From NCBI RefSeq assembly GCF_033406955.1, contig NZ_CP137734.1, forward strand, positions 6,882,001 through 6,946,000: DNA of 64,000 nt, in the 5' to 3' direction. A model generated the notes under the pieces. That model was not told where the DNA came from. It did no database searches and saw only the letters and a list, made by a program, of their open reading frames with translations. Positions 48,779-59,524 of the stretch are shown piece after piece. The position numbers were made by a program, and so were the translations under genes. How positions within the stretch are numbered: the stretch's first letter is position 1; each line of letters opens with the position of its first letter. Origin of the DNA: Streptomyces violaceoruber. Lineage in GTDB: Bacteria > Actinomycetota > Actinomycetes > Streptomycetales > Streptomycetaceae.

Positions 48779-51151
48779 ATGAGCGGAAGAGCCTGCGCCA
48801 GAGCCGACTGCCGGGGCGGCCACATCATGGTCACCGGGTTCTGCGACACCTGCTTCCGCCGTCCCCTCGCGCCCGAGCCCACCGCCACTCCACCCGATCC
48901 CGACCCCGACCCGGCCGGACCCGACGCACGGGGCCCCCGGCCCGCGCAGGGCCCGGGGGCCCCGGCCGCCGGAGAGCTGGACCGCGACGGACTGCTGGTC
49001 CTGCCCCACCTCCCCTCCCCGGACCCCTCCGAGGCCGCCGACACCGTCGCCCGGCCCCCCACCGGCGGCCGGCGCTGCGGCGTCGACAACTGCGCCGGCA
49101 CCATCGGTGTCTCCTACGACGGCGGCCCCGCGCCCGACCACGGGTTCTGCCCCGAGTGCGGGACCGAGTACTCGTTCCGGCCGAAGCTGCGCCCCGGAGA
49201 CCGGGTCGCCGGGCACTACGCGGTGCTCGGCTACCTCGCCGTCGGCGGCCACGGCTGGGTCTACCTCGCCGAGGACACCCGGGTGCCCGGCCTGCACGTC
49301 GTCCTCAAGGGCCTGATCAACACCGGCGACGCCGTGGCCCGCCGGGCGGCCGTCGAGGAGCGCCGCTCGCTCACCACGCTGCACCACCGCGACATCGTCC
49401 GCATCGTCACCCACGTCCAGCACCAGGTACCCGGCGACGCCGAACCGACCGGCTACATCGTGATGGAGTACGTCGGCGGCCGGTCCCTGTCCTGGATCCG
49501 CTTCGCCCCCGAGGAGGAGCTGGCGCGGCTGTTCGGCACCGGCGGCTTCGAGTTCGGGCACGTCATCACCTACGGCTGCAAGATCCTCGGCGCCCTGGAG
49601 TACCTGCACGACCGGGGCCTGCTGTACTGCGACATGAAGCCCGAGAACGTCATCCACTACGGCCGGGAGATCAAGGTCATCGACCTGGGCGCCATCCGCC
49701 GGATCGACGACCGCTCCTCCGGGCTCGTCCACACCCACGGATACGCCCCGCCGAAGCGCGAACGCGACCGGCGCGGACTCGACGTCGACAGCGACCTGTA
49801 CACCGTCGGCCGGACCCTCAAGGTGCTCGCCGAACGCGCCGCCCGGCCCGCCGGACTGGCCGCCCGCTCCTTCGAGGCGCTGATCCGCCGCGCCACCCAC
49901 CCCGAGCCCGCCGCCCGGTTCCGTTCCGCGGCCGAGATGGCCCGCCAGCTGTGGGAGGTGCTGCGCGAGGACCAGGCACTCGGCGGGCGCGAACCGTATC
50001 CCGAGCGCTCCACCCGCTTCGAGCCCACCGCGGCGGTCTTCGGCGCCGCCCTCGGCACCGTCCCGGCGCTCCAGTGGTGGACCCGACGCCCCGGAACCGG
50101 GACACCCGAGCTGCCGGCCGGCGCCCCCGAACCCCGGGCGGCGGCCCGGGCCCTGCCGGTCCCGCTCCCCGACGCCTCGGACCCGGCGGCCGTACTGCTC
50201 GGCGGGCTCGCCGCGGACACCCCCGACCGCATCGCCGAACGGTCGGCGGGCGACCCGGCGCTGCGGACCGTGGAGACGGCGCTGTGGCTGTGCCGCGCCT
50301 ACCTGGAGGCCGGGGACGCCGCGCGGGCCGAGGAGTGGGTGGCCCGCGCCAAGGGGTGGAGCGGCGACTACGACTGGCGGATCTTCTGGCACCGGGGACT
50401 GATCCACCTCACGCGCGACGCGGTGGACAAGGCGGAGGACGAGTTCGCCGCCACCTACGCGGCCCTGCCCGGCGAGGCGGCGCCCAAGCTGGCGCTCGGC
50501 TTCTGCGCCGAGTACCTCGCGGAGCGGCCCCGCGAGTCCGCCGGAGAAGGAGGCGGACCGGCCGACGCGCAGGCGGCCGCACGGATGCGGGCGCGTCAGG
50601 CGCAGGCCGAGGAGTTCTACGAGGCCGTCCTGCGCCGCGACCCCACCCAGGGCAGCGCCGCCTTCGGACTGGCCCGGGTCCGGCTGCGCCGCGCCGGACG
50701 CCGCCCGGCCGTCGACGTCCTGGACGGCGTGCCCACCACCTCCCGGCACTACGACGCCGCCCGCGTCGCGGCGGTGCGGATCCTGACCGGCAGGCTGCCG
50801 GACCGGCCCGCCCCGCTCGCCGCCGAACTGCGCGAGGCCGCCGAACGGCTGGCGGGGCTGCACCTGGACGGCAGCGGGTCCTGGGACCGGCTGGTCACCG
50901 AACTGCGCGAGCACGCGCTCGCCTGCCGCCCGCCCGGCGGCTGGGGGAGCGGCTTCCCCGCCGGCGAGCTGTGCGGCCCACAGGACACCGAGGAGGCGCT
51001 GCGCCGGCTGCTGTCCGCGTCGCTCAGACGCCTCGCCGACCAGGCGGGTGGCGTCGGCGAGCGCGGCGACCTGCTGGACACCGCGTACGCGGTGCTCCCG
51101 GCACCGGCCGGGCTGCGCGAGCTGGTGCGGGGGTGGCGGCGTACGGCGTGA
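48779..51151 (+). CDS. PknG-type serine/threonine protein kinase with zinc motifs and TPR domain
   Basis: 790 residues. Two Cx4C...CxxC clusters (C6/C11/C22/C25 and C100/C105/C124/C127) form rubredoxin-like modules. The kinase domain (about 140-400) has the Gly loop LAVGGHGWVYLA, K177, the catalytic loop YCDMKPENV (D285) and DLG in place of DFG (D302); YTVGRTL follows, all as in mycobacterial PknG. A TPR region fills about 450-790. No membrane segment is seen. ATG 48779 has GGAG eight bases upstream; ATG 48719 overlapping the protease is possible. Confidence 0.9.
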   Translation: MSGRACARADCRGGHIMVTGFCDTCFRRPLAPEPTATPPDPDPDPAGPDARGPRPAQGPGAPAAGELDRDGLLVLPHLPSPDPSEAADTVARPPTGGRRCGVDNCAGTIGVSYDGGPAPDHGFCPECGTEYSFRPKLRPGDRVAGHYAVLGYLAVGGHGWVYLAEDTRVPGLHVVLKGLINTGDAVARRAAVEERRSLTTLHHRDIVRIVTHVQHQVPGDAEPTGYIVMEYVGGRSLSWIRFAPEEELARLFGTGGFEFGHVITYGCKILGALEYLHDRGLLYCDMKPENVIHYGREIKVIDLGAIRRIDDRSSGLVHTHGYAPPKRERDRRGLDVDSDLYTVGRTLKVLAERAARPAGLAARSFEALIRRATHPEPAARFRSAAEMARQLWEVLREDQALGGREPYPERSTRFEPTAAVFGAALGTVPALQWWTRRPGTGTPELPAGAPEPRAAARALPVPLPDASDPAAVLLGGLAADTPDRIAERSAGDPALRTVETALWLCRAYLEAGDAARAEEWVARAKGWSGDYDWRIFWHRGLIHLTRDAVDKAEDEFAATYAALPGEAAPKLALGFCAEYLAERPRESAGEGGGPADAQAAARMRARQAQAEEFYEAVLRRDPTQGSAAFGLARVRLRRAGRRPAVDVLDGVPTTSRHYDAARVAAVRILTGRLPDRPAPLAAELREAAERLAGLHLDGSGSWDRLVTELREHALACRPPGGWGSGFPAGELCGPQDTEEALRRLLSASLRRLADQAGGVGERGDLLDTAYAVLPAPAGLRELVRGWRRTA

Positions 51152-51209
51152 GCACGCGAGCACGTGACGGTGCGAGGCAGCGACGACGTGGGCGAGGGGG
51201 CACGCAGAC

Positions 51210-52685
51210 GTGGAGACAGGAACGCCCCGGACGGGCGAGGCGGCCGGACAGGTGGCCGCCGGACTGGAGATCAGCCAGTGGAAGTACCTGCCCGGCGAGG
51301 CGGGCGACCCGCAGATGCACGCCATCCTCAGCGTGCGCGTGGACGGCACCGGGGGCGACGGCCACCCGGGCGGCCCGGTACTCGCGCAGGTGCTGGTCAT
51401 GGACTGCTCCAGCTCGATGACCTGGCCGGTGGAGAAACTGCACGCGGCACAGCGGGCGGCCGTCGCGGCGATCCGCAAGCTCCCCGACGGCACCCCGTTC
51501 GCGGTGGTCCGGGGCAACGAGCAGGCGGCCGTGGTGTACCCGGACACCCCGCGCATGGCCCGCGCTTCCGCCCGCACCCGGTCGCGGGCGGAACGCGCCG
51601 TGCGCGAGACGGTCGCGGGCGGCGGCACCTGCATCGGCGCCTGGCTGGACCTGAGCCGCCGGCTGCTGACGGAGCAGGACGCCCCCATCGGGCACGTCCT
51701 GCTGCTCACCGACGGCAAGAACCAGCACGACGAGCAGATGCCGCTCGCCCGGGTGCTGGAGGAGTGCGCGGGCCGGTTCGTCTGCGACGCCTGGGGCATC
51801 GGTGACGGCTGGGACGGCCGGGAACTGCTGCGGATCACCAGCCGACTGCACGGCAGCGCCTCGTCCGTGCGCGAGGAGGAGGCCCTGCCCGGTGAGTACG
51901 AGCAGCTGATGAACCGCCTGCTCACCAAGACCGTCCCCGAACTGGTCGTCTCCGTGACCGCCATGCCCGGGTGCACCGTGCGCTACCTCAAACAGGTCTT
52001 CCCCACCGAGGCGGAGCTGACCGCCGAGGACGGCACCGGCCGGTTCGTCACCCGGGCCTGGGGCGACGAGACGCGCCGCTACCAGCTGTGCCTGGCCGCC
52101 GACCCGACCGGCCGCCCACGGGGGGAGGACCTCCAGCTCGCCGTGGTCGCCGTCGACGTACCCGGCGGCCGCGAGGTCCGGCTGCCGCCGCCGCGGCCCT
52201 GCCTGGTGCACTGGACCGACGACCCGGCCCTGTCCCGGCACACCGACGCCCAGGTCGAGCACTTCGAGCAGCACCAGCGGCTCGGCGAGGCCGTCGCCGC
52301 CGCCACCGACGCCCACCGCCGAGGACAGCGCGACCTGGCCGAACAGCAGCTCGGCCGGGCCGTGCGGCTCGCCCACGCCATGGGCGCCGACGAGCAGCTG
52401 ACCCGGCTGGCCCGGCTGGTGCGGATCCAGGACGCGCCGTCCGGCCGGGTCGCCCTGCGCCCCGAGGTCACGGCCGTCGACTTCCAGCACCTGATCACCG
52501 CGAGCAGCCACAGCACCTACGGCCCCGCATCCGGCACCGGCACCGGCGTCGGGACCGGCTCCGGTGCGGCAGGCGGCGCGCCGGGCGGCGGGGCCACCGT
52601 GCCCTGCCCGGCCTGCTCGCGGAAGGCTCCGGCGGCCGCCCGGTTCTGCCCGGCCTGCGGCCACCGCTTCGGGGCGCGGCCGTGA
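51210..52685 (+). CDS. von Willebrand factor A domain protein with C-terminal zinc ribbon
   Basis: 491 residues. The vWA domain (about 35-230) has the MIDAS motif D65-C-S67-S-S69, GGGTCIGAW and LLTDGKNQH, so metal-dependent ligand binding should be intact. A beta-rich region follows, then a helical segment (about 340-410, QHQRLGEAVAAATDAHRRGQRDLAEQQ). A Gly/Thr linker leads to a CPAC-x10-CPAC zinc ribbon at the extreme end. It lies 58 bases after the kinase and overlaps the next gene by four bases (GTGA). It is probably a cytoplasmic adaptor in the same pathway. Confidence 0.9.
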   Translation: METGTPRTGEAAGQVAAGLEISQWKYLPGEAGDPQMHAILSVRVDGTGGDGHPGGPVLAQVLVMDCSSSMTWPVEKLHAAQRAAVAAIRKLPDGTPFAVVRGNEQAAVVYPDTPRMARASARTRSRAERAVRETVAGGGTCIGAWLDLSRRLLTEQDAPIGHVLLLTDGKNQHDEQMPLARVLEECAGRFVCDAWGIGDGWDGRELLRITSRLHGSASSVREEEALPGEYEQLMNRLLTKTVPELVVSVTAMPGCTVRYLKQVFPTEAELTAEDGTGRFVTRAWGDETRRYQLCLAADPTGRPRGEDLQLAVVAVDVPGGREVRLPPPRPCLVHWTDDPALSRHTDAQVEHFEQHQRLGEAVAAATDAHRRGQRDLAEQQLGRAVRLAHAMGADEQLTRLARLVRIQDAPSGRVALRPEVTAVDFQHLITASSHSTYGPASGTGTGVGTGSGAAGGAPGGGATVPCPACSRKAPAAARFCPACGHRFGARP

Positions 52686-53620
52686 GCACCACCGGCCGGG
52701 ACCTCGTCCGCAGACTCAGGCTGCTGCTCGTGCTGGCGACCGCGACCACCCTCGCGCTGTTCTTCGCCTACCGCGGCGTGCACGACGACACCGTTCCGCT
52801 GTCCACCGCGAGCACGCCCGGAATCCGCGCCGTCGACACCGCGCAGAGCGCGCTGCGCCAGGCGAACGCCGTGGTCCGCGAGACCGGCGCCGAGGGGGAC
52901 ACCAGCGGCGAGTTCCTCACCCAGGTCTCGGTCGCCCAGCAGAGCCTCGCCCTGGCCGCCTCGGAGAACGTCACCGGCCTGGCGGGCCGCCACGACGTCC
53001 AGACCGTCACCGGGCTGATCGCCGTCTACTCGGGCTGGGTGGAGCGCCGGGGCCGCGAACCGGAGGGCTCACCGCTGCGCGCGGCCTTCCTCCACTACGC
53101 CGAGAAGGTCCTCGGTCTCGAGGCCGAGGCCGGAACCGAGGGCGACATCATGAGCCGCCTGGACGCCCTGCGCGGCGAACAGCTGGCCGAGGCCCGGCGG
53201 CAGGCCGCCTTCCCCTGGCAGCTGTGGCTCGGCTGGTGCACGGTCGCGGTGCTGTACGCGGCCCTGTGCGGGGCGCTGCTGGAGAGCCAGCGGTTCCTGC
53301 GGCGCCGCTTCCGGCGGCCCGTGCAACTGCGGTTGCTGGCCGCCACCGCGGTGTGCGCCGTCGGCGTGCCCGTACTGGCCTGGCAGACCGTCTCGGCACA
53401 CCGAGCGATGACCGACTCCGTCGCCGAGGTACGGGTGCCGCCGGCCGCCCCGGAGGCCATCCCCGAGGTGGCCGACGAGGTGCAGGGCGCGCTCGCGGAC
53501 GCCGGGTTCTGGGCCTCGCTGTCCGACTGGATACTGCTGGGAGGGGCCGTGGTGGTGGCGCTGACGCTGTGGGGGCTGTGGCCGCGGATCGCCGAGTACC
53601 GGTTCCGGGGACGGCGATGA
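52682..53620 (+). CDS. Four-helix membrane protein with extracellular sensor-like loop
   Basis: 312 residues. Transmembrane segments lie at about 13-30, 181-200, 216-234 and 283-300. The positive-inside rule puts the N- and C-termini (VRRLR, RFRGRR) and the basic RFLRRRFRRP loop in the cytoplasm, leaving a 150-residue helical loop (31-180) and a short second loop outside. The layout suits a sensor or signal transducer. The GTG start overlaps the vWA stop and the end overlaps the solute-binding gene (ATGA). No catalytic motif. The architecture recalls mycobacterial GlnX, but homology is not shown. Confidence 0.83.
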   Translation: MSTTGRDLVRRLRLLLVLATATTLALFFAYRGVHDDTVPLSTASTPGIRAVDTAQSALRQANAVVRETGAEGDTSGEFLTQVSVAQQSLALAASENVTGLAGRHDVQTVTGLIAVYSGWVERRGREPEGSPLRAAFLHYAEKVLGLEAEAGTEGDIMSRLDALRGEQLAEARRQAAFPWQLWLGWCTVAVLYAALCGALLESQRFLRRRFRRPVQLRLLAATAVCAVGVPVLAWQTVSAHRAMTDSVAEVRVPPAAPEAIPEVADEVQGALADAGFWASLSDWILLGGAVVVALTLWGLWPRIAEYRFRGRR

Positions 53621-54822
53621 GCCGCCCGGGCGCCCGCACCCTGGGCATCCTCTGCGTCTGTCTGGTCCTGCTCGGCGCCGGGGTGTACGCCGGGGTGCGC
53701 TGGGCGCGCGACTGGCAGGGCTCGGTCACCCTGCTCGCCAACTGGAGCGGCACGGAACGCGAGCAGTTCGAGGAGCACGTCATCGAGCCGTTCGAGGAGA
53801 AGTACCGGATCGACGTCGTCTACCAGGGCAGCTCCGCGCTCAGCCAGGTGCTGGCCGCCGACATGGCGGCCGGCAACCCGCCCGACGTGGCGGTGCTGCC
53901 CGGCCCCGGCGAACTGCTCGCCTACGCCGTCGACGGCCGGCTCCACCCGCTGGACGGCCTCTTCGACGCCGGGGACTACGACCGGTTCTGGGCTCCCGAG
54001 GTCACCGTGCCGGGGCAGGGCGCCCACACGTACTGGCTGCCCGTGAAGACCGGCCTCAAGAGCATGGTCTGGTACGCCGGACCGGCACCGACGGCCGGGA
54101 CGGCCGGCCCTCCCGCACGGTGGTGCGCAGGCCTGGAGTCCGGCGCGACGTCCGGCTGGCCGGGCACGGACTGGGTCGAGGACATCCTGCTCCAGCAGGC
54201 CGGCCCACGGGTGTACGAGGAGTGGGCCAACGGCAGGCTGCCGTGGACCGACGACGCCGTGCGCAAGGCCTGGACGACCTGGGCCGACCTGGTGGGCGCG
54301 GGCGACCGAGCCCGCGTCGAGCAGGTGCTGACCACCGCCTTCGACGCCGACTGCGCGCCGGGCAGCCTGGAACACCAGGGTTCCTTCCGCGCCGGGCACT
54401 GGCGGCAGGAGGGCGGCGACCACGTCCACTCCTCCGAGGTCGTGCCCGGGGCCGGAGCGGACGCCGGCGCCTGGGAGGTCTCCGGCGACCTCGCGGCCGT
54501 ACTGAACCCGACCCCGGAGGCCGAGCGGCTGATCCGCTACCTCGCCGATCCGGACACCGCGCTGCCGGAGTACACGGCGAACAGGTCGGCCGCGGCCGAC
54601 GCCGACCAGGACGCCACCGAGCGGGAGATCTGGGCCATCCTGCGCGAACCCGGCCGGACCCGCTGCTGGGACGCCTCCGACGCGATGCCCCGCACCACCC
54701 GCGACGCCTTCCACCTGGCAGTACTGCGCACCTTCGCCGACCCGACGGCCCTGGACACCCGCCTCAGAGAACTGGACCGCCTGCGCGAACCCCAGAACCT
54801 CCCTGTCTGCGGCGCCGTCTGA
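53617..54822 (+). CDS. Membrane-anchored extracellular solute-binding protein, no transporter partner
   Basis: 401 residues. A signal-anchor (about 8-27) is present but there is no lipobox: no Cys follows the hydrophobic core at the right place. The body looks like a family 1 (MalE-type) binding protein: [68 protein letters not shown] and a helical C-terminus. No permease or ATPase gene is near, so it more likely senses than imports. The ATG overlaps the upstream membrane-protein gene. Confidence 0.87.
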   Translation: MSRPGARTLGILCVCLVLLGAGVYAGVRWARDWQGSVTLLANWSGTEREQFEEHVIEPFEEKYRIDVVYQGSSALSQVLAADMAAGNPPDVAVLPGPGELLAYAVDGRLHPLDGLFDAGDYDRFWAPEVTVPGQGAHTYWLPVKTGLKSMVWYAGPAPTAGTAGPPARWCAGLESGATSGWPGTDWVEDILLQQAGPRVYEEWANGRLPWTDDAVRKAWTTWADLVGAGDRARVEQVLTTAFDADCAPGSLEHQGSFRAGHWRQEGGDHVHSSEVVPGAGADAGAWEVSGDLAAVLNPTPEAERLIRYLADPDTALPEYTANRSAAADADQDATEREIWAILREPGRTRCWDASDAMPRTTRDAFHLAVLRTFADPTALDTRLRELDRLREPQNLPVCGAV

Positions 54823-54855
54823 ACGGGGGCTTCTTGTAGTCCGCGTCCACTGGAC

Positions 54856-54887
54856 GCGCCCCAGAGGGGCGCGGGGAACTGCGCGAG
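54856..54887 (+). repeat. Dispersed intergenic repeat, copy 2
   Basis: Hairpin GCGCCCC (54856-54862) / GGGGCGC (54866-54872) running into GGGGAACTGCGCGAG, 33 bases after the solute-binding gene stop. It matches copy 1 almost base for base and may terminate the operon. Confidence 0.75.
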
Positions 54888-54979
54888 CAACCCGCCACCG
54901 GGCCCGCGGCCGACGAACAACCCCGACCACCCCGGACCCATCCCGGCCCACCCCCGGAGGGCATGGCAGGCTTGGGCCC

Positions 54980-55666
54980 ATGGCCGCGCAGATCAACCCC
55001 AGCATCCTGTCCGCCGACTTCGCCCGCCTCGCGGACGAGGCCAAGGCGGTCGAGGGAGCCGACTGGCTCCACGTCGACGTCATGGACAACCACTTCGTCC
55101 CGAACCTCACGCTCGGTGTGCCGGTGGTCGAGTCCCTGGCCCGCGCGACCGACACCCCGCTCGACTGCCACCTGATGATCGAGGCCCCCGACCGCTGGGC
55201 GCCGCAGTACGTGGAGGCGGGCGCCGGTTCCGTCACCTTCCACGCCGAGGCGGCCGCCGCGCCGGTGCGGCTGGCCCGGGAGATCCGGGCCAAGGGCGCC
55301 CACGCGTCCATGGCGCTCAAGCCCGCGACGCCGGTCGAGCCCTACGAGGACCTGCTCCCCGAACTCGACATGCTGCTGATCATGACGGTTGAACCCGGCT
55401 TCGGTGGGCAGGCGTTCCTGGACATCATGCTTCCCAAGATCCGCCGCACCCGTGAGCTGATCAAGAAGCACGGTCTGGAGCTGTGGCTCCAGGTCGACGG
55501 CGGTGTCTCGGCGGCCACGATCGAGCGGTGCGCCGACGCCGGAGCCGACGTCTTCGTCGCGGGGTCCGCGGTGTACGGGGCGTCCGACCCGGCCGAGGCG
55601 GTACGTGCACTGCGCACGCAGGCAGACGCGGCGACCGCCGAGGCATCCTGGTCCTGCGACCACTGA
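54980..55666 (+). CDS. rpe: Ribulose-phosphate 3-epimerase
   Basis: 228 residues of TIM-barrel epimerase. The N-terminal [13 protein letters not shown], the metal-ligand [14 protein letters not shown] and [10 protein letters not shown], the [10 protein letters not shown] segment and the final VDGGVS block are all intact. It interconverts ribulose- and xylulose-5-phosphate in the pentose phosphate pathway. The ribosome site is weak (GGAGGG lies about 20 bases up). Confidence 0.96.
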   Translation: MAAQINPSILSADFARLADEAKAVEGADWLHVDVMDNHFVPNLTLGVPVVESLARATDTPLDCHLMIEAPDRWAPQYVEAGAGSVTFHAEAAAAPVRLAREIRAKGAHASMALKPATPVEPYEDLLPELDMLLIMTVEPGFGGQAFLDIMLPKIRRTRELIKKHGLELWLQVDGGVSAATIERCADAGADVFVAGSAVYGASDPAEAVRALRTQADAATAEASWSCDH

Positions 55667-55767
55667 GGAACAGAAAGTGAACGGCTCCCACCAGGGCTGA
55701 TCAAGTGCGCCGAATCTGCAAGGATGAACGGCGTATCCAGAGTGTGAACAGCAGTGAGGAGATCGCC

Positions 55768-56787
55768 GTGTCGGGTATGTCGGCGGGCCGTTCAGCCATG
55801 CGGATGGGACCCGCTGAGCTGGTCCAGGCGGCGGCCATGGCCCGCCGCTTCTACCTCGAGGGCAAGTCCAAGATCCAGATCGCGGAGGAGTTCGGCGTCA
55901 GCCGCTTCAAGGTGGCCAGGGTTCTCGAGACCGCCCTCGAGCGGGACCTTGTACGCATCGAGATCCGGGTGCCGGCCGAGCTGGACGCCGAGCGCTCGGA
56001 CGCGCTGCGCGCCCGCTACGGGCTGCGGCACGCCGTCGTGGTGGAGTCCCCGGCCGACGCCGAGGAGACACCCGACCCGGAGAACCTGGGGGAGGTGGCC
56101 GCCGACCTGCTCGGCGAGCTGGTCAACGAGGGCGACGTGCTGGGCCTGGCCTGGGGCCGGTCCACCATCCACATGGCGGCGGCGCTCGACCGGCTGCCGC
56201 CGTGCACCGTGGTGCAGCTGACGGGCGTGTACGACGCCGGGACCGCCGAGCGCGGCTCGGTGGAGGCCGTGCGCCGCGCCGCCCAGGTGTCGGGCGGCGA
56301 CGCCCACCCCATCTACGCGCCGATGCTGCTGCCGGACGCGGCCACCGCGCAGGCGCTGCGGCACCAGACCGGGATCGCCCGGGCCTTCGAGTACTTCGAC
56401 AAGGTCACGGTCGCCTGCGTCTCCATCGGCTCCTGGGAGCCCGGCATCTCGACCGTGCACGACATGCTCAGCGACGAGGAGCGCGCGCACTACGCCTCGC
56501 TCGGGGTCGCCGCCGAGATGTCCGCGCACCTCTTCGACGCCGAAGGGCGCCGGGTCGGGCGGGACCTGGGGGAGCGGTGCATCACCGTCAAGGCCGACCA
56601 GCTCCGGCGTATCCCCGAGGTCGTCGCGATCGCGGGCGGGCAGCGCAAGGCGGCGGCCATCGACGCGGTGCTGCGCTCCGGTCTCGTCACCAGCCTGGTC
56701 ACGGACACGTCGGCCGCGGACTACCTGATGACGGTCGGCTCGGCACCGAAGTCGACGCTCAACCGGACCGACCCCGACGGAATCTGA
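55768..56787 (+). CDS. SorC/DeoR-type transcriptional regulator
   Basis: 339 residues. The helix-turn-helix at about 25-50 (GKSKIQIAEEFGVSRFKVARVLETA) is followed by a SorC-type sugar-phosphate-binding domain (GLAWGRSTIHMAAALDRLPPCTVVQLTGVY, VACVSIGSWEPGISTVHDM, VVAIAGGQRKAAAIDAVLRSG). I chose GTG 55768 because GGAG sits six bases upstream; GTG 55744 would add eight residues. Placement next to rpe suggests a sugar-phosphate effector, but the target is unknown. Confidence 0.92.
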   Translation: MSGMSAGRSAMRMGPAELVQAAAMARRFYLEGKSKIQIAEEFGVSRFKVARVLETALERDLVRIEIRVPAELDAERSDALRARYGLRHAVVVESPADAEETPDPENLGEVAADLLGELVNEGDVLGLAWGRSTIHMAAALDRLPPCTVVQLTGVYDAGTAERGSVEAVRRAAQVSGGDAHPIYAPMLLPDAATAQALRHQTGIARAFEYFDKVTVACVSIGSWEPGISTVHDMLSDEERAHYASLGVAAEMSAHLFDAEGRRVGRDLGERCITVKADQLRRIPEVVAIAGGQRKAAAIDAVLRSGLVTSLVTDTSAADYLMTVGSAPKSTLNRTDPDGI

Positions 56788-56803
56788 CGGCCGGTCGGCA
56801 CGG

Positions 56804-56833
56804 GAGAGCAGAGAGCAGAGAGAGCAGAGAGCA
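56804..56833 (+). repeat. GAGAGCA tandem repeats before the barstar gene
   Basis: Four copies of GAGAGCA (one with two extra bases) in 30 bases, directly upstream of the GGAGAAGGGG ribosome site. The purine tract is rich in Shine-Dalgarno-like AGAG. Confidence 0.85.
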
Positions 56834-56852
56834 CGGAGAAGGGGCGCGGGAC

Positions 56853-57206
56853 ATGACCGAGGACTCCGCGGGACGGCTCGTGGTCACGCTGGACCTCGGC
56901 GGGGTCACGGACAAAGCGGGCCTGATGGACCGCTGCGCCCGTGACCTGGCGCTGCCCGACCGGTTCGGCCGGAACTGGGACTCCCTCGCCGACTCCCTCG
57001 CCGACCCCTCCGTGTGGCCCGAGGGCGCCGCCGACCGGGGTCTGGTCCTCGTCGTGGCGGGCTGGCGGGCGTACGCCGAGGCGCGGCCGGACGAGTGGGC
57101 CGTCGCCGAGGAGGTCTTCGCCGAGGCCACCGACCGCGGCCCGGGGCTGTTCGTCACCCTCGGCCCTGGAGGATCCTCCAGGGAGGCCGCTGACCAGCCT
57201 GGATGA
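56853..57206 (+). CDS. Barstar (barnase inhibitor) family protein
   Basis: 117 residues. The barstar core is clear: VTLDLGGVTDKAGLMDRCARDLALPDRFGRNWDSLADSLADPSVW. Barstars inhibit barnase-type RNases by plugging the active site. No RNase toxin gene is adjacent, so this is an orphan; in streptomycetes such genes are often chromosomal immunity-like or housekeeping copies. GGAGAAGGGG lies about ten bases before the ATG. Confidence 0.9.
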   Translation: MTEDSAGRLVVTLDLGGVTDKAGLMDRCARDLALPDRFGRNWDSLADSLADPSVWPEGAADRGLVLVVAGWRAYAEARPDEWAVAEEVFAEATDRGPGLFVTLGPGGSSREAADQPG

Positions 57207-57272
57207 TCTGCCCGGGGATTATCGGCCACCCGTCATGGGACAATGAAGTACGTGCTCTTTCCCCCTGGCTGA

Positions 57273-58757
<1,485 letters not shown>

Positions 58758-58783
58758 CCGGCGCCCGGCACGTCCACCGTCCC

Positions 58784-58815
58784 GTCAGGCCTGCTTGACG
58801 TCAGGCAGGCTTGAC
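58784..58815 (+). repeat. Two tandem 16-bp repeats upstream of the HTH gene
   Basis: GTCAGGCCTGCTTGAC (58784-58799) and GTCAGGCAGGCTTGAC (58800-58815), each ending in TTGAC, 15 bases before the next ATG. They could be a double operator or duplicated -35. Confidence 0.7.
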
Positions 58816-58829
58816 GCGACGCTGGACGC

Positions 58830-59225
58830 ATGACGACACCGCAGAGCATCGAGCCGCAGCACACCCTGCTGACCGCCGTGGCCCGCCTCGACGAGCTGCG
58901 CGCCCGCGAGTCCCTCGCCGGGTTCGGCAGCGACGACGAGGCCCTGGACCGCCCCCAGCTCCTGGAGCTGCTCGCACTGAGCGAGGTGGTCGCCCGCAAG
59001 GCCGCCTACGGGCGCCAGCTCACCGTCCGCGCCGCCCGCGAGGCCGGTGCCTCCTGGGCGCAGATCGGCGCCGCCCTCGGCACCAGCAAGCAGGCCGCCT
59101 GGGAGGCGCACACGCGCTGGATCGATGCTCAGGAGGCCGCCTGCGGCCAACCCGGGCAGATCGGCTTCGACGCCGCGGACGCGGCCGAGGCACGCGCCGC
59201 CGCGGGCGAGCCGGACGGCCACTGA
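58830..59225 (+). CDS. Small helix-turn-helix protein
   Basis: 131 residues, mostly helical. The helix-turn-helix segment ASWAQIGAALGTSKQAAWEAHTRW (about 75-98) closely resembles the one in the gene at 42927-43478 (W..(I/V)G.ALG.(S/T)KQA). The N-terminal part is an acidic helical region. No ribosome site is obvious ahead of the ATG. Function unknown; a DNA-binding regulator is likely. Confidence 0.82.
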   Translation: MTTPQSIEPQHTLLTAVARLDELRARESLAGFGSDDEALDRPQLLELLALSEVVARKAAYGRQLTVRAAREAGASWAQIGAALGTSKQAAWEAHTRWIDAQEAACGQPGQIGFDAADAAEARAAAGEPDGH

Positions 59226-59524
59226 CCAGGCCCGATCCACCGCCGTCGCCCCCCCCGGCGCACCACCGCACACCCCCGCGCGCAACGAACACCCGCGCTG
59301 CCGCGCCGAACGCAACGATCGTGCCCGAACGCGCAAGGTTGCTGCATTACCGGGGCACCGCCCCGCTCGTAGTGTTCTGCGCTGTACGTGGCGTGGCGGG
59401 GACCCCGCTCGGTGGGTCCCCGTTCTGCACGAGCGCGCCCGCCGGTCCCCGCCGCTCCCCAGACCCGCCGGGAGCCGTCCGCCCACCCCGGCGGCCCGAC
59501 CGGCAGCGACAAAGGAGTCAACGC
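59226..59524 (+). promoter_or_regulatory. Upstream region of the permease-Lrp operon with CGCAA motif array
   Basis: 299 bases without a gene. Three motifs CGCAACGAAC (59281), CGCAACGATC (59311) and CGCAAGGTTGC (59332) lie 30 and 21 bases apart. A hairpin GGGGACCC/GGGTCCCC (59398-59405/59414-59421) follows, then a C-rich stretch and AAAGGAG before the permease GTG. The motif trio recurs before the nitrilase gene. Confidence 0.6.

Noticed and set aside
53617-54822. Sugar ABC transporter operon
   Set aside because: There is a binding protein but no permease or ATPase gene in the operon, and the neighbours are kinase, vWA and sensor-like genes.
57168-57179. GGAGGATCCTCC palindrome as an operator
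   Set aside because: It lies inside the barstar coding region and is explained by its codons; no second copy was seen.
56853-57206. Toxin-antitoxin pair based on the barstar gene
   Set aside because: Neighbouring genes are a SorC regulator and GuaB1; no RNase candidate is present.
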